Assembly (NCBI RefSeq): GCF_025506335.1
Contig: NZ_JANZYO010000001.1
Span: forward strand, 124,001 to 188,000
Source: Mumia quercus
Lineage (GTDB): Bacteria > Actinomycetota > Actinomycetes > Propionibacteriales > Nocardioidaceae
Direction of reading: 5' to 3'
DNA length: 64,000 nt
Positions within the stretch are counted from its first letter, which is position 1. Every line of letters begins with the position of its first letter. Positions 44,776 through 53,406 of this stretch are shown here, one piece after another. Both the position numbers and the translations under genes were made by a program. The notes under the pieces are model-generated. The model was given only the letters and a program-made list of their open reading frames with translations. It had not been told where the DNA came from and did no database searches.

Positions 44776-45584
44776 GGGCCGAGGGACTCGAGGGGGTGGC
44801 CCTGGCGCTGGCCGCGCTCTCGGCGTGGCTGGCGGTCGGTCCACCGCAGGCGGCGCGCGTGGTGGCGCCAGTGACCGGTCCGGCGGGGACGCCCGGGGGC
44901 AGGGCCCAGACCCGCACGGCCTTGACGGGCTCGCTCGCCGCGATGGTGATCGTCACCCTGGCGTGGTCGGGGGTCTCGCTCGTCGCGATGCTCGTCGCGG
45001 CCGGTGTGGTCGGCGTCGTGGTGCGCCTGCGCGGCCGGGCACGACGCCGCGCACAGGCCCGACGACGGCACAGCGAGGTCGCGGGTGCCTGCGAGGCGCT
45101 CGCGTCGGAGCTGACCACGGGCACGGCGGCGTCGCTCGCGATCGAGAGGGTCGCCGTCGAGTACGCGGTCCTGGCTCCCGTCGCCTCGCACGCACGGCTC
45201 GGTGGCGACGTCGTCACCGCCCTGAACGCCGCCGCGACGCACCCCGGTGCCGAGGGGCTCCGCGACCTTGCTGCGGCCTGGAGCGTGAGCACGCGCAGCG
45301 GCGCGAGCCAGGTGGTGGTCCTCGACCGCGTCGCCGAGTCCTTGCGCGCCCGAGACGACCTGCTCCGAGAGGTGGACGCGGCACTCGGATCGCCCCGCGC
45401 CACGGCGCGGCTCCTCGCGGTGCTTCCCCTTCTCGGACTGGGACTCGGGGTCGCGCTCGGAGGCGACCCGCTCGGCTTCCTGCTCGGCGGAGGGCTGGGA
45501 TCGTGGTGCCTGGCGGTGGGAGCGGGGCTCGCTGTCGCGGGCGTGCTGTGGGTGGAGCGCCTTACGGAGTCGGCGGCGCGGTGA
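44772..45584 (+). CDS. tadB: TadB inner-membrane platform protein
   Basis: Membrane protein of 270 residues of the type II secretion F family. Two membrane helices at 50-80 and two near the C terminus surround a helical cytoplasmic domain (ACEALASELTTGTAASLAIE, WSVSTRSGASQVVVLDRVAE). ATG 44772 overlaps tadA. It forms the platform with TadC. Confidence 0.88.
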   Translation: MRAEGLEGVALALAALSAWLAVGPPQAARVVAPVTGPAGTPGGRAQTRTALTGSLAAMVIVTLAWSGVSLVAMLVAAGVVGVVVRLRGRARRRAQARRRHSEVAGACEALASELTTGTAASLAIERVAVEYAVLAPVASHARLGGDVVTALNAAATHPGAEGLRDLAAAWSVSTRSGASQVVVLDRVAESLRARDDLLREVDAALGSPRATARLLAVLPLLGLGLGVALGGDPLGFLLGGGLGSWCLAVGAGLAVAGVLWVERLTESAAR

Positions 45585-46306
45585 GTCTGCTTGCCGCACT
45601 TTTGGCGCTCCTGGCCGTCGCGCTCGTCACGGACGTGCCTGGTCGAGCGCGCCTCCGGGAGGTCGCGGGAGCGCCGGGCGCACGACCGCAGAGACCTCCT
45701 CGTCCGGAGTGGGTGACCTCTCCGTGGTTCGCCGGGTTGCTCGCGACCGTCACCGTCTGGCAGGTGGTGGGTGGCCTGACCGGTCTGCTGCTGGGGATCC
45801 CCGTCGGAGGGGGCGTCCTGTGGTGGGTAGGACGCCTCGAGCCAGGCGCGCACCGGCGCCGGCGTGAGGAGGAGATCCGTGACCTTCCCCTCGTGCTCGA
45901 CCTCGTGGTGGCGGGCATGGCCGCCGGACGCCCGACCACGCAGGTCCTCGAGGTGGTCGCGGACGCCGTCGGTGGGCCGCTCGGTGCTCGCCTGCACGCG
46001 GTGGTCGCGCGCCTGAGCCTCGGCGCCGACCCGACCGAGGTCTGGCACGAGCTTCACGACGACACCGTCCTCGCGCCCCTCGCGCGGGCTTTCGCCCGCG
46101 CGTCACGCAGCGGGACCGCCGTCCGACGGGTGCTCGAACGGGCTGCGGAGGACGTCCGCGCTGCCCAGCGTTCTGCGGCGCTGGAGCGCGCACGGGCGGT
46201 CGGTGTCCGGACGGCAGCGCCGCTGGGTGCGTGCTTTCTGCCCGCGTTCCTGCTGATCGGTGTCGTCCCCACCGTGGTCGCGACGTTCGTCTCCCTCGAG
46301 CTCTGA
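45581..46306 (+). CDS. tadC: TadC inner-membrane platform protein
   Basis: F-domain protein of 241 residues: N-terminal membrane helices, then the cytoplasmic domain LPLVLDLVVAGMAAGRPTTQ and a C-terminal membrane helix (FLLIGVVPTVVATFVSL). GTG 45581 overlaps the tadB stop. Pairs with TadB. After it 149 bases without a gene precede the pilin; I see no clear promoter there beyond GC-rich DNA. Confidence 0.87.
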   Translation: MSLLAALLALLAVALVTDVPGRARLREVAGAPGARPQRPPRPEWVTSPWFAGLLATVTVWQVVGGLTGLLLGIPVGGGVLWWVGRLEPGAHRRRREEEIRDLPLVLDLVVAGMAAGRPTTQVLEVVADAVGGPLGARLHAVVARLSLGADPTEVWHELHDDTVLAPLARAFARASRSGTAVRRVLERAAEDVRAAQRSAALERARAVGVRTAAPLGACFLPAFLLIGVVPTVVATFVSLEL

Positions 46307-46455
46307 TCGTGCGACTCGTGACGCCGACCAGCCCTTCCACAGGCGGGCCGTGTCCCCAGCCGAGCGTCAGGGCGTCACCGACCTCCGCAGACGGACCCAC
46401 CTTGAGAGTGCGTCCGATCCGCGGGCGCGATGACACCGATCGAGGAGAGAGCGAC

Positions 46456-46644
46456 ATGCGACACCTGAAGCAGCTGCGGGCACGAGCCCACGAGCAGGGG
46501 ATGACGACGTCCGAGTACGCCGTCGGGACGGTCGGCGCCTGCACCGTCGGCGGGGCGATCTACACGATCGCGACGTCGGACTGGTTCAACAACTTCATCA
46601 AGGGCGTCTTCGAGAAGGGGATCGAGCTGCTCCCGTTCATGTGA
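46456..46644 (+). CDS. Flp-type pilin, DUF4244
   Basis: Protein of 62 residues. A short basic leader ends at Gly15, followed by MTTSEYAVGTVGACTVGGAI: a class III signal with cleavage before Met16 and the conserved Glu at +5. The mature chain is mostly hydrophobic helix, with a short tail containing SDWFNNFIKGVFEKG. ATG 46456 has GAGGAGAGAG upstream. It is the probable major subunit of the Tad pilus. Confidence 0.88.
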   Translation: MRHLKQLRARAHEQGMTTSEYAVGTVGACTVGGAIYTIATSDWFNNFIKGVFEKGIELLPFM

Positions 46645-46716
46645 GCGGGCTGCCGGGCCCGGCGGTCGGGGGGACCGCCGGGCCGGGTCGTACGGGAGAG
46701 GCACGGGAGAGGAGGC

Positions 46717-47094
46717 GTGGTGGGTGCAGGTCCGGTACGAGAGCGAGGGATGGTGACGGCAGAGACGGCGATGGTGCTGCCCCTGCTCGTCGCCGTGGCG
46801 CTCGCGCTCGTGTGGGTGGTGAGCGTCGGCGTGGCGCACGTGCGACTGGTGGACGCGGCACGTGAGGGCGCCCGGATGAGCGCGCGCGGCGACGCGCCGT
46901 CCGAGGTCGTCGAGGCTGTCGAGACGATGGTCCCGGACGAGGCGACGGTGGAGGTGGCCGACGGCCAGGACGACGGGACGACCCGCGTCACGGTGCGCCT
47001 CCGGGCCCGCGTCGACCTGCCGTTGGTCAGGCGGCTCGCCGTCGATCTGGACGCCACGGCGGTCAGCGCGAACGAGGCGGTGGCGTCATCGTGA
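46717..47094 (+). CDS. TadE-like minor pseudopilin
   Basis: Protein of 125 residues. Leader ends at Gly11 and continues MVTAETAMVLPLLVAVALAL, with Glu at +5, the TadE cleavage pattern. The remainder is a small extracytoplasmic domain. GTG 46717 or GTG 46720 may be used; GGAGAGGAGG (46706-46715) fits the second better. It is co-translated with the next gene. Confidence 0.85.
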   Translation: MVGAGPVRERGMVTAETAMVLPLLVAVALALVWVVSVGVAHVRLVDAAREGARMSARGDAPSEVVEAVETMVPDEATVEVADGQDDGTTRVTVRLRARVDLPLVRRLAVDLDATAVSANEAVASS

Positions 47095-47477
47095 GCGCGC
47101 GGCGACCCTTCGCGAGGTCCGAGCGGGGAGCCGGTGCGGTCTACGGCGTCGTGGCGGTGGTGGTCCTGTCGACCGCCTTCGTCGTCGCGCTCCAGGTCGC
47201 CGCGTTGGCACGGGTCCAGCACCAGGTGACCGCTGCCGCAGACCTGGTCGCGCTCGCGGCGAGCGCGTCGGTGGAGGCCGGTGGCGACGGGTGTGCGCAG
47301 GCAGAGCGACTCGCGCGAGCGAACGAGGCCGAGCTGCGCTCCTGCGAGCTCGTCGCCTCCGTCGCGACCGTCGTCGTCGAACGGAGCGTGCGCGTGTGGG
47401 GCACCAAGATCACCGTCCACCGCACGGCGAGGGCGGCGCCGCGAGACTACGTCCCCGCCGGCGGTGGTGGACGGTGA
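47091..47477 (+). CDS. TadE/Rv3654c-like pilus-associated protein
   Basis: Protein of 128 residues. A basic leader (RSERG) is followed by AGAVYGVVAVVVLSTAFVVALQ, a pilin-like helix without Glu at +5, and then QHQVTAAADLVALAAS as in TadE/Rv3654c proteins. Three cysteines lie in the outer domain (GDGCAQAERL, RSCELV). GTG 47091 overlaps the previous stop. Its last 31 bases overlap the convergent LapA-like gene. Confidence 0.8.
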   Translation: MSARRPFARSERGAGAVYGVVAVVVLSTAFVVALQVAALARVQHQVTAAADLVALAASASVEAGGDGCAQAERLARANEAELRSCELVASVATVVVERSVRVWGTKITVHRTARAAPRDYVPAGGGGR

Positions 47478-47797
47478 GGGTCTTCGTTCGCGGGCGGCTC
47501 GGCAGGCGCGGCCGGTGGCACGTCCTGAGCGCGCTGCTTCTCCATCCGGCGGTGCTCCTTGCGCAGCTGCCGGTTCTCCTTGCGCACCTGGTAGCCCCGG
47601 CGCGTCCCCCGGGCGATGAGAGCGAGAGCGACGACGGCGACGAGCATGCTCCCCGCGCCGATCCAGAACGCGCCCACCCCGTCCGTCACGAGGTTCCAGC
47701 CGAGGAAGTCGATCGACACCGACTCGGTCGCCTCGAGCGACACGACGACACCCACGAGCACGGCGAGGGCCAGCAGCAGCACACCCAGAGCGATCAT
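47447..47797 (-). CDS. LapA-like small membrane protein
   Basis: Protein of 116 residues with two membrane helices (LGVLLLALAVLVGVVVSL; FWIGAGSMLVAVVALALIA) around the SVSIDFLGWNL segment typical of DUF1049/LapA proteins, then a charged coiled coil (RKENRQLRKEHRRMEKQRAQ) and a Pro-rich tail. Function in actinobacteria is unknown. It lies downstream of the helicase gene on the opposite side of a short gap. Confidence 0.75.
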   Translation of the reverse strand: MIALGVLLLALAVLVGVVVSLEATESVSIDFLGWNLVTDGVGAFWIGAGSMLVAVVALALIARGTRRGYQVRKENRQLRKEHRRMEKQRAQDVPPAAPAEPPANEDPHRPPPPAGT

Positions 47798-47827
47798 CCA
47801 CGTCCCCCTCGTGATGGTGGGATCACC

Positions 47828-50185
47828 CTAACGAGATCCGGCCTCTTCCACCGGGTGCGCGGCGGGCTCCGGGGCGTCCGCCAGGAGTGCGTCGAGCAGG
47901 ACCACGGCGCCACGCTTCGACAGGGGGTTGTTGCCGTTGCCGCACTTCGGCGACTGCACGCAGGAGGGGCACCCCGCCTCGCACCCGCAGGCGACGATCG
48001 CGTCGCGGGTCATCGACAGCCAGCGGCGAGCGACGTCGTAGCCGCGCCGCGCGAATCCCGCCCCGCCGGGCAGGCCGTCGTGCACGAAGACGGTCAGCAT
48101 CCCGGTATCGGGATGTTGCGCGGTCGACACCCCGCCGATGTCCCAGCGGTCGCAGGTCGCGAGGAGGGGGAGGAGCCCGATCGAGGCGTGCTCGGCGGCG
48201 TGAGCGGCTCCGGGCACCTCTGCGGGGTCGAGGTCCAGCGACTCCACGATCCGGCCAGGCAATGTCCACCACACCGCGGTCGTACGGAGGGTGTGCTCGG
48301 GGAGGTCGAGCGGGACCTCCCCGAGGACCTGGGCGCTGCCCGAGCGGCGCTTCACGTACGAGACGACACGGCTCGTGACGTCGACCTCGCCGAAGGCGAC
48401 GGTGGCACGCCCCCACGGCACGGCCTCCCGCTGCTCGACGATGGCGATGTCGGTCACCGAGCGGGCGGTGGTCGTGTAGTCAGGGCGGTCGGGACGTACG
48501 AGCGCCACGCCGTCGACCGTGTCGTAGTGCTCGACCACGTACGTGTCGCCACGGTGCACGTAGACGGCACCGGTGTGCACGGTCGCGTCGGCGCGCCCGC
48601 CGTCGACGGTCCCCAGCAGACGCCCGGTGTCGTCGTCGACGATCTGCACGGCTGGTCCCCCCACCGACCGGATGTCGACGAGGTCGGCGGCGCGCTCACG
48701 CTTCGTCCAGAACCATCCCTGGGGTCGTCGGCGCAACCAGCCTGCTGCCGTCAGTGCCGCGACTCCCTCGGAGGCGCCGTCACCGAACAGCACGAAGTCG
48801 TCTTCGGTGAGCGGGAGCTCTTGGGCAGCCGCTGCGAGGTGGGGTCCGATCACGTGGGGGTTCGAGGGGTCGAAGACCGTGCCTTCGACCGGCGCGCCGA
48901 GAAGGGCCTCCGGATGGTGGACGAGGTAGGTGTCGAGAGGGTCGTCACGGGCGACGAAGATCCCGACGGCACGAGACCCGTCACGCCCGGCCCGTCCGAA
49001 CTGCTGGCGGAGTGCGGCCCGCGTCCCGGGGAAGCCGGTGGAGACGACCGCGTCCAACCCTGCGACGTCGATGCCGAGCTCGAGCGCGTTCGTGCTCGCC
49101 AGGCCGAGCAGCGCCCCGGTCCTCAGGTCGCGCTCGATGGCGCGGCGCTCCTCCGGCAGGTAGCCGCCGCGATACGTCGTCACCCGGTCGGGCAGGGACG
49201 TGTCGAGCTCGGCCAGCATCCGGCGCGCCGACATCGCGACCGTCTCGGCCCCACGACGGGACCGGACGAACGTCAACGTCCGAACGCCCGAGGAGACGAG
49301 ATCCGTGAGCAGCCCGGCGGCTTCGACCGACGCCGGCCGGCGGACGGGGGCACCGTTCTCCCCCGCGCCGGCGTCGACCAGCGGCGGCTCCCAGAGGGCG
49401 AGCGCGACCTCGCCCTTCGGGGCCGCGTCGTCGGTGACCGCGCGGACGTCGAGCCCAGTCAGGCGTGCCGCGGAGACGGCCGGGTCGGCGACCGTCGCCG
49501 AGGCGAGCACGAACGTCGGGTCCGCCCCGTAGTGCGCAGCGACCCGGCGAAGGCGGCGCAGGACGTGCGAGACGTGCGACCCGAAGACGCCACGGTAGTG
49601 GTGGCACTCGTCCACGACGACGTAGCGCAGTCCCGACAGGAACCGTGCCCAGCGACTGTGAGAGGGGAGCACGGTCCTGTGGAGGAGGTCGGGGTTCGTC
49701 ACGATGTAGTTGGCGTGCTCGCGCGCCCACTGGCGCTCCTCGCGGGTGTTGTCGCCGTCGACCGCGGCCGCACGGACCGGCTCCCAGCCGGCGGTCAGCG
49801 CGTCCAGGCCCTGCAGTTGGTCGTGTGCGAGTGCTTTGGTGGGTGCGAGGTAGAGCACCGTCGGCCCGCGGCCGCGCCGGGTGTCGGCCGCGCGTCCCGC
49901 GGCGAGAGCGGTGAGCGCAGGCAGCTGGTAGGCCGCCGACTTGCCCGAGGCCGTCCCCGTCGCCACCACCACGTGACGACCGGCGTACGCGAGGTCGGCC
50001 GCCTCGACCTGGTGGGCCCACAAGGTGTCGATGCCTGCCGCGCGCATCCGCGCCCGCAGGTCGTCGTCGACCCAGCCGGGCCACGGGGCGTGCACGGCGG
50101 TCCGGGCCTCCTCGCGAGCGAGGTGCACGAGCCGGCCGTCGGAGGCCCCCGGCAGCCGCAGCAACGTCTCGATCGGATCGGCCAC
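47828..50185 (-). CDS. DEAD/DEAH helicase of the MrfA/YprA type
   Basis: Superfamily 2 helicase of 785 residues. Walker A is ATGTASGKSAAYQLPAL, motif II VVVDECHHYRG, motif III LASATV, and motif VI QFGRAGRDG. The C-terminal DUF1998 domain ends with four cysteines in CGCEAGCPSCVQSPKCG, as in B. subtilis MrfA, which acts in mitomycin repair. It matches Rv3649 and the helicase next to bldG in Streptomyces. DNA-repair role is by family. Confidence 0.9.
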   Translation of the reverse strand: MADPIETLLRLPGASDGRLVHLAREEARTAVHAPWPGWVDDDLRARMRAAGIDTLWAHQVEAADLAYAGRHVVVATGTASGKSAAYQLPALTALAAGRAADTRRGRGPTVLYLAPTKALAHDQLQGLDALTAGWEPVRAAAVDGDNTREERQWAREHANYIVTNPDLLHRTVLPSHSRWARFLSGLRYVVVDECHHYRGVFGSHVSHVLRRLRRVAAHYGADPTFVLASATVADPAVSAARLTGLDVRAVTDDAAPKGEVALALWEPPLVDAGAGENGAPVRRPASVEAAGLLTDLVSSGVRTLTFVRSRRGAETVAMSARRMLAELDTSLPDRVTTYRGGYLPEERRAIERDLRTGALLGLASTNALELGIDVAGLDAVVSTGFPGTRAALRQQFGRAGRDGSRAVGIFVARDDPLDTYLVHHPEALLGAPVEGTVFDPSNPHVIGPHLAAAAQELPLTEDDFVLFGDGASEGVAALTAAGWLRRRPQGWFWTKRERAADLVDIRSVGGPAVQIVDDDTGRLLGTVDGGRADATVHTGAVYVHRGDTYVVEHYDTVDGVALVRPDRPDYTTTARSVTDIAIVEQREAVPWGRATVAFGEVDVTSRVVSYVKRRSGSAQVLGEVPLDLPEHTLRTTAVWWTLPGRIVESLDLDPAEVPGAAHAAEHASIGLLPLLATCDRWDIGGVSTAQHPDTGMLTVFVHDGLPGGAGFARRGYDVARRWLSMTRDAIVACGCEAGCPSCVQSPKCGNGNNPLSKRGAVVLLDALLADAPEPAAHPVEEAGSR

Positions 50186-50307
50186 CTTACGAGTCTCCCA
50201 ACCCCGACAAACCGCACCACGGGCAGCCTGGCACGATCCACCGACGAGCCTCGTCCGCGTGATTCAATGGGGCCCTGTACCGCTGTCGTAGAGCAGGAGC
50301 CGCCGCG

Positions 50308-50652
50308 GTGGACCTCACACTCGAGACGCGTGTGCTCGACGGCTTCCGCGTCGTCGAGGTCGCCGGCGAGATCGACGTGTACACCGCGCCACGCCTCCGC
50401 GAGGCACTCGCCGACCTCATCGAGAGCGGGCACCACCACGTCATCGTCGACGTGGAGAAGGTCGACTTCCTGGACTCCACCGGGCTCGGAGTCCTGGTCG
50501 GCGGTCTCAAGCGGGTGCGGGCCTACGACGGCAGTCTCGACGTCGTGTGCACCCGCGCGCGCCTCCTCAAGATCTTCGAGATCACCGGACTCACCAAGGT
50601 GTTCGGCATCTTCGGGACGGTCGACGACGCCGTCGCCGCCCACGTGGCCTGA
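50308..50652 (+). CDS. bldG: Anti-anti-sigma factor, BldG-like
   Basis: STAS-domain protein of 114 residues. [14 protein letters not shown] and [20 protein letters not shown] are nearly as in Streptomyces BldG, with the phosphorylatable Ser57 in DSTGLG. It should bind and sequester an RsbW-type anti-sigma kinase when unphosphorylated. GTG 50308 has AGGAGCC eight bases upstream. The usual anti-sigma partner gene is absent: the proton pyrophosphatase gene follows. Confidence 0.9.
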   Translation: MDLTLETRVLDGFRVVEVAGEIDVYTAPRLREALADLIESGHHHVIVDVEKVDFLDSTGLGVLVGGLKRVRAYDGSLDVVCTRARLLKIFEITGLTKVFGIFGTVDDAVAAHVA

Positions 50653-50708
50653 AGCGCCCGCGCTGAACACCCCCTGACACAAATCCGCGTGTCTGTCGCG
50701 GAAACGGT

Positions 50709-50724
50709 TGTGTCGTACGTCACG
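50709..50724. promoter_or_regulatory. Crp-like site upstream of hppA
   Basis: TGTGT-CGTACG-TCACG has the same form as the two sites near acs and lies 72 bases before the hppA start. Confidence 0.4.
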
Positions 50725-50795
50725 TTGCTGGTTGTCTGTTCGAGCACGCACGCCTGAGTCAGCGCCTCGCTGCGCCATGCCGAGGAAGGATCCGC

Positions 50796-53306
50796 ATGTC
50801 CTACGTTCCCCTGGCAGCATCCGAAGACCTCTCGCTCACGGGTACGAACCTGGGCCTGGTCATAGGAGTCGCCGTCATCGGCGTCATCTCACTGGTGATG
50901 GCCGCGGTGTTCCGCAAACAAGTCCTCGAAGCCGCCGAGGGCACCGAACGGATGCAGGAGATCGGCCGAGCGGTGCAGGAGGGCGCCGCCGCCTACCTCA
51001 CCCGACAGTTCAAGACGCTCGGCGTGTTCGTCGTCCTTGCCTTCCTCCTCCTCTTCATCCTTCCGGGCGACGCGAACATCCGGATCGGACGCTCGATCTT
51101 CTTCCTCGTCGGGGCCCTGTTCTCCGCATCGATCGGTTACCTCGGCATGTGGCTCGCCGTCCGCGCGAACGTCCGTGTCGCCGCCGCCGCCCAGAACGAA
51201 GGGCGCGACCCGGCGATGAGGATCGCCTTCAGGACCGGCGGGGTCGTCGGCATGTCAACGGTCGGTCTGGGCCTCCTCGGGGCCGCGATCGTCGTCCTGA
51301 TCTACAAGGGCGAGGCACCGTCGGTGCTCGAGGGCTTCGGCTTCGGTGCAGCCCTGCTCGCGATGTTCATGCGAGTCGGCGGAGGCATCTTCACCAAGGC
51401 CGCTGACGTCGGTGCCGACCTCGTCGGCAAGGTCGAGCAGGGCATCCCCGAGGACGACCCGCGCAACGCGGCGACCATCGCCGACAACGTGGGCGACAAC
51501 GTCGGCGACTGCGCCGGCATGGCGGCCGACCTCTTCGAGTCGTACGCGGTGACGCTCGTGGCCGCCCTCATTCTGGGTTCGGTGACCTTCGGCGAGCACG
51601 GGCTCGTGTTCCCGCTGATCGTCCCGGCGATCGGCGCCCTCACCGCCATCCTCGGTGTCTACCTGACACGCCCGCGCGCCGGCGAGGGCGGTCTGACGAC
51701 GATCAACCGGGCCTTCTACCTGTCGGCCGTCATCTCAGCGATCGGGTGCACCATTGCCGCGTTCGTCTACCTGCCGTCGAGCTCCGACGACCTCGTGGAC
51801 GCCGGAGGCGTGACCGCGATCGAAGGGCTCTTCGGACAGCTCGGGCTCGGCTCGCAGGCCGGTGACTTCAACCCGCAGGTCGTCGCCATCGTCGCAGTGC
51901 TCATCGGCATCGTCCTCGCCTCGGTGATCCTGGCGCTGACCGGCTACTTCACGGGCACCGAGCACGACCCGGTCAAGGACGTCGCCAAGACGGCGCTCAC
52001 CGGTCCGGCCACCGTGATCCTCTCCGGCTTCTCCCTGGGCCTGGAGTCCGCGGTCTACACGGCCCTCGTGATCGGCGCCGCCGTGTACGGGGCGTTCCTC
52101 CTCGGCGGAGGCGCGCTGCTGGTGTCGCTGTTCGCCGTCGCGCTCGCAGGCTGCGGCCTGCTCACCACCGTCGGCGTCATCGTCGCGATGGACACGTTCG
52201 GCCCCGTCAGCGACAACGCCCAGGGCATCGCCGAGATGTCAGGGGATGTCGACGAGAAGGGCGCCGCCATCCTCACCGAGCTCGACGCTGTCGGCAACAC
52301 CACCAAGGCGATCACCAAGGGCATCGCCATCGCGACCGCGGTGCTCGCGGCGACCGCGTTGTTCGGTGCCTTCACGGACACGATCACACGCGAGGCCGAG
52401 AACATCAGCGACGCCAGCGACATCCCGGTCGGAGAGCTGCTCGGTCTGCTGGGCGTGCTCAACATCGCCGAGCCCAACAACCTCGTTGGTCTGATCATCG
52501 GCGCGTCGGTGGTGTTCCTCTTCTCGGGTCTGGCGATCGCCGCCGTCGGTCGTGCCGCCGGTGCGGTCGTGTTCGAGGTCCGCCGTCAGTTCCGTGAGAT
52601 CCCCGGGATCATGGAGGGCACCGGTCGTCCCGAGTACGGTCGCGTGGTCGACATCTGCACCCGCGACTCCCTGCGGGAGCTCGCCACTCCCGGCGTGCTC
52701 GCGATCTTCGCCCCGATCGCGGTCGGCTTCGGCCTCGGCGTCACCGCACTCGGCTCCTACCTTGCCGGAGCGATCGGCGCCGGCGCCCTGATGGCCGTCA
52801 TGCTCGCCAACTCCGGCGGCTCCTGGGACAACGCCAAGAAGCTGGTCGAGGACGGGCACCACGGCGGCAAGGGATCGGAGGCCCACGAGGCGACGATCAT
52901 CGGAGACACCGTCGGCGACCCGTTCAAGGACACCGCCGGCCCGTCCCTCAACCCGCTCCTCAAGGTGATGAACCTCGTGGCGCTCCTCATCGCACCCGCG
53001 GTGGTGACGCTCTCGTACGGTGAGGACGACAACGACGTGCTGCGCTACCTGATCGCCGCCATCGCGGTCGTGATCATCGTGGCCGCGATCGTCGTCTCCA
53101 AGATGCGTTCGTCGGCCATCACCGACGACCCGGGCAGCACCGGTGGCGGCGAGGGCGGCGGCCACGGGAGCGACCCGGACTCGCTGGAGAGGCCAGGTGT
53201 CGACTACGAGCCGACGAGCGACGAGGACCGCGAGCCGCTCCGTGGTCCCGTGCCGGGCGCGCCGGAGTACGACGAGTCGGGCTGGCAGGACCCGCGCCCG
53301 ATCTGA
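50796..53306 (+). CDS. hppA: Membrane-bound proton-translocating pyrophosphatase
   Basis: Couples pyrophosphate hydrolysis to proton export. It has 836 residues and about 16 membrane helices. The substrate loop is DVGADLVGKVEQGIPEDDPR with the following DNVGDNVGDCAG; the second acidic cluster is GDTVGDPFKDTAGPSLN. The signature GNTTKAITKG carries Lys where K+-dependent enzymes have Ala, marking the K+-independent proton-pumping class. A 60-residue Gly/Asp/Pro-rich tail follows the last helix. ATG 50796 has GAGGAAGGA upstream. Confidence 0.95.
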   Translation: MSYVPLAASEDLSLTGTNLGLVIGVAVIGVISLVMAAVFRKQVLEAAEGTERMQEIGRAVQEGAAAYLTRQFKTLGVFVVLAFLLLFILPGDANIRIGRSIFFLVGALFSASIGYLGMWLAVRANVRVAAAAQNEGRDPAMRIAFRTGGVVGMSTVGLGLLGAAIVVLIYKGEAPSVLEGFGFGAALLAMFMRVGGGIFTKAADVGADLVGKVEQGIPEDDPRNAATIADNVGDNVGDCAGMAADLFESYAVTLVAALILGSVTFGEHGLVFPLIVPAIGALTAILGVYLTRPRAGEGGLTTINRAFYLSAVISAIGCTIAAFVYLPSSSDDLVDAGGVTAIEGLFGQLGLGSQAGDFNPQVVAIVAVLIGIVLASVILALTGYFTGTEHDPVKDVAKTALTGPATVILSGFSLGLESAVYTALVIGAAVYGAFLLGGGALLVSLFAVALAGCGLLTTVGVIVAMDTFGPVSDNAQGIAEMSGDVDEKGAAILTELDAVGNTTKAITKGIAIATAVLAATALFGAFTDTITREAENISDASDIPVGELLGLLGVLNIAEPNNLVGLIIGASVVFLFSGLAIAAVGRAAGAVVFEVRRQFREIPGIMEGTGRPEYGRVVDICTRDSLRELATPGVLAIFAPIAVGFGLGVTALGSYLAGAIGAGALMAVMLANSGGSWDNAKKLVEDGHHGGKGSEAHEATIIGDTVGDPFKDTAGPSLNPLLKVMNLVALLIAPAVVTLSYGEDDNDVLRYLIAAIAVVIIVAAIVVSKMRSSAITDDPGSTGGGEGGGHGSDPDSLERPGVDYEPTSDEDREPLRGPVPGAPEYDESGWQDPRPI

Positions 53307-53313
53307 CCCGCTC

Positions 53314-53381
53314 ACCTCCCCGAGGTGAAGGGCCGAGCGGTGCCTCGTCGTACCGCCCGCAGCCCATCGCCTCGGGGAGGT
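53314..53381. terminator. Hairpin after hppA
   Basis: ACCTCCCCGAGG (53314-53325) and CCTCGGGGAGGT (53370-53381) pair perfectly over 12 bp. The 44-base loop contains an inner GCGGT/ACCGC pair. It precedes the promoter of the methyltransferase gene. Confidence 0.6.
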
Positions 53382-53393
53382 CGCGGTCCCACC

Positions 53394-53399
53394 TACGCT
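53394..53399 (+). promoter_or_regulatory. -10 element of leaderless methyltransferase gene
   Basis: TACGCT, seven bases, then ATG 53407. Confidence 0.5.
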
Positions 53400-53406
53400 G
53401 GACCGC

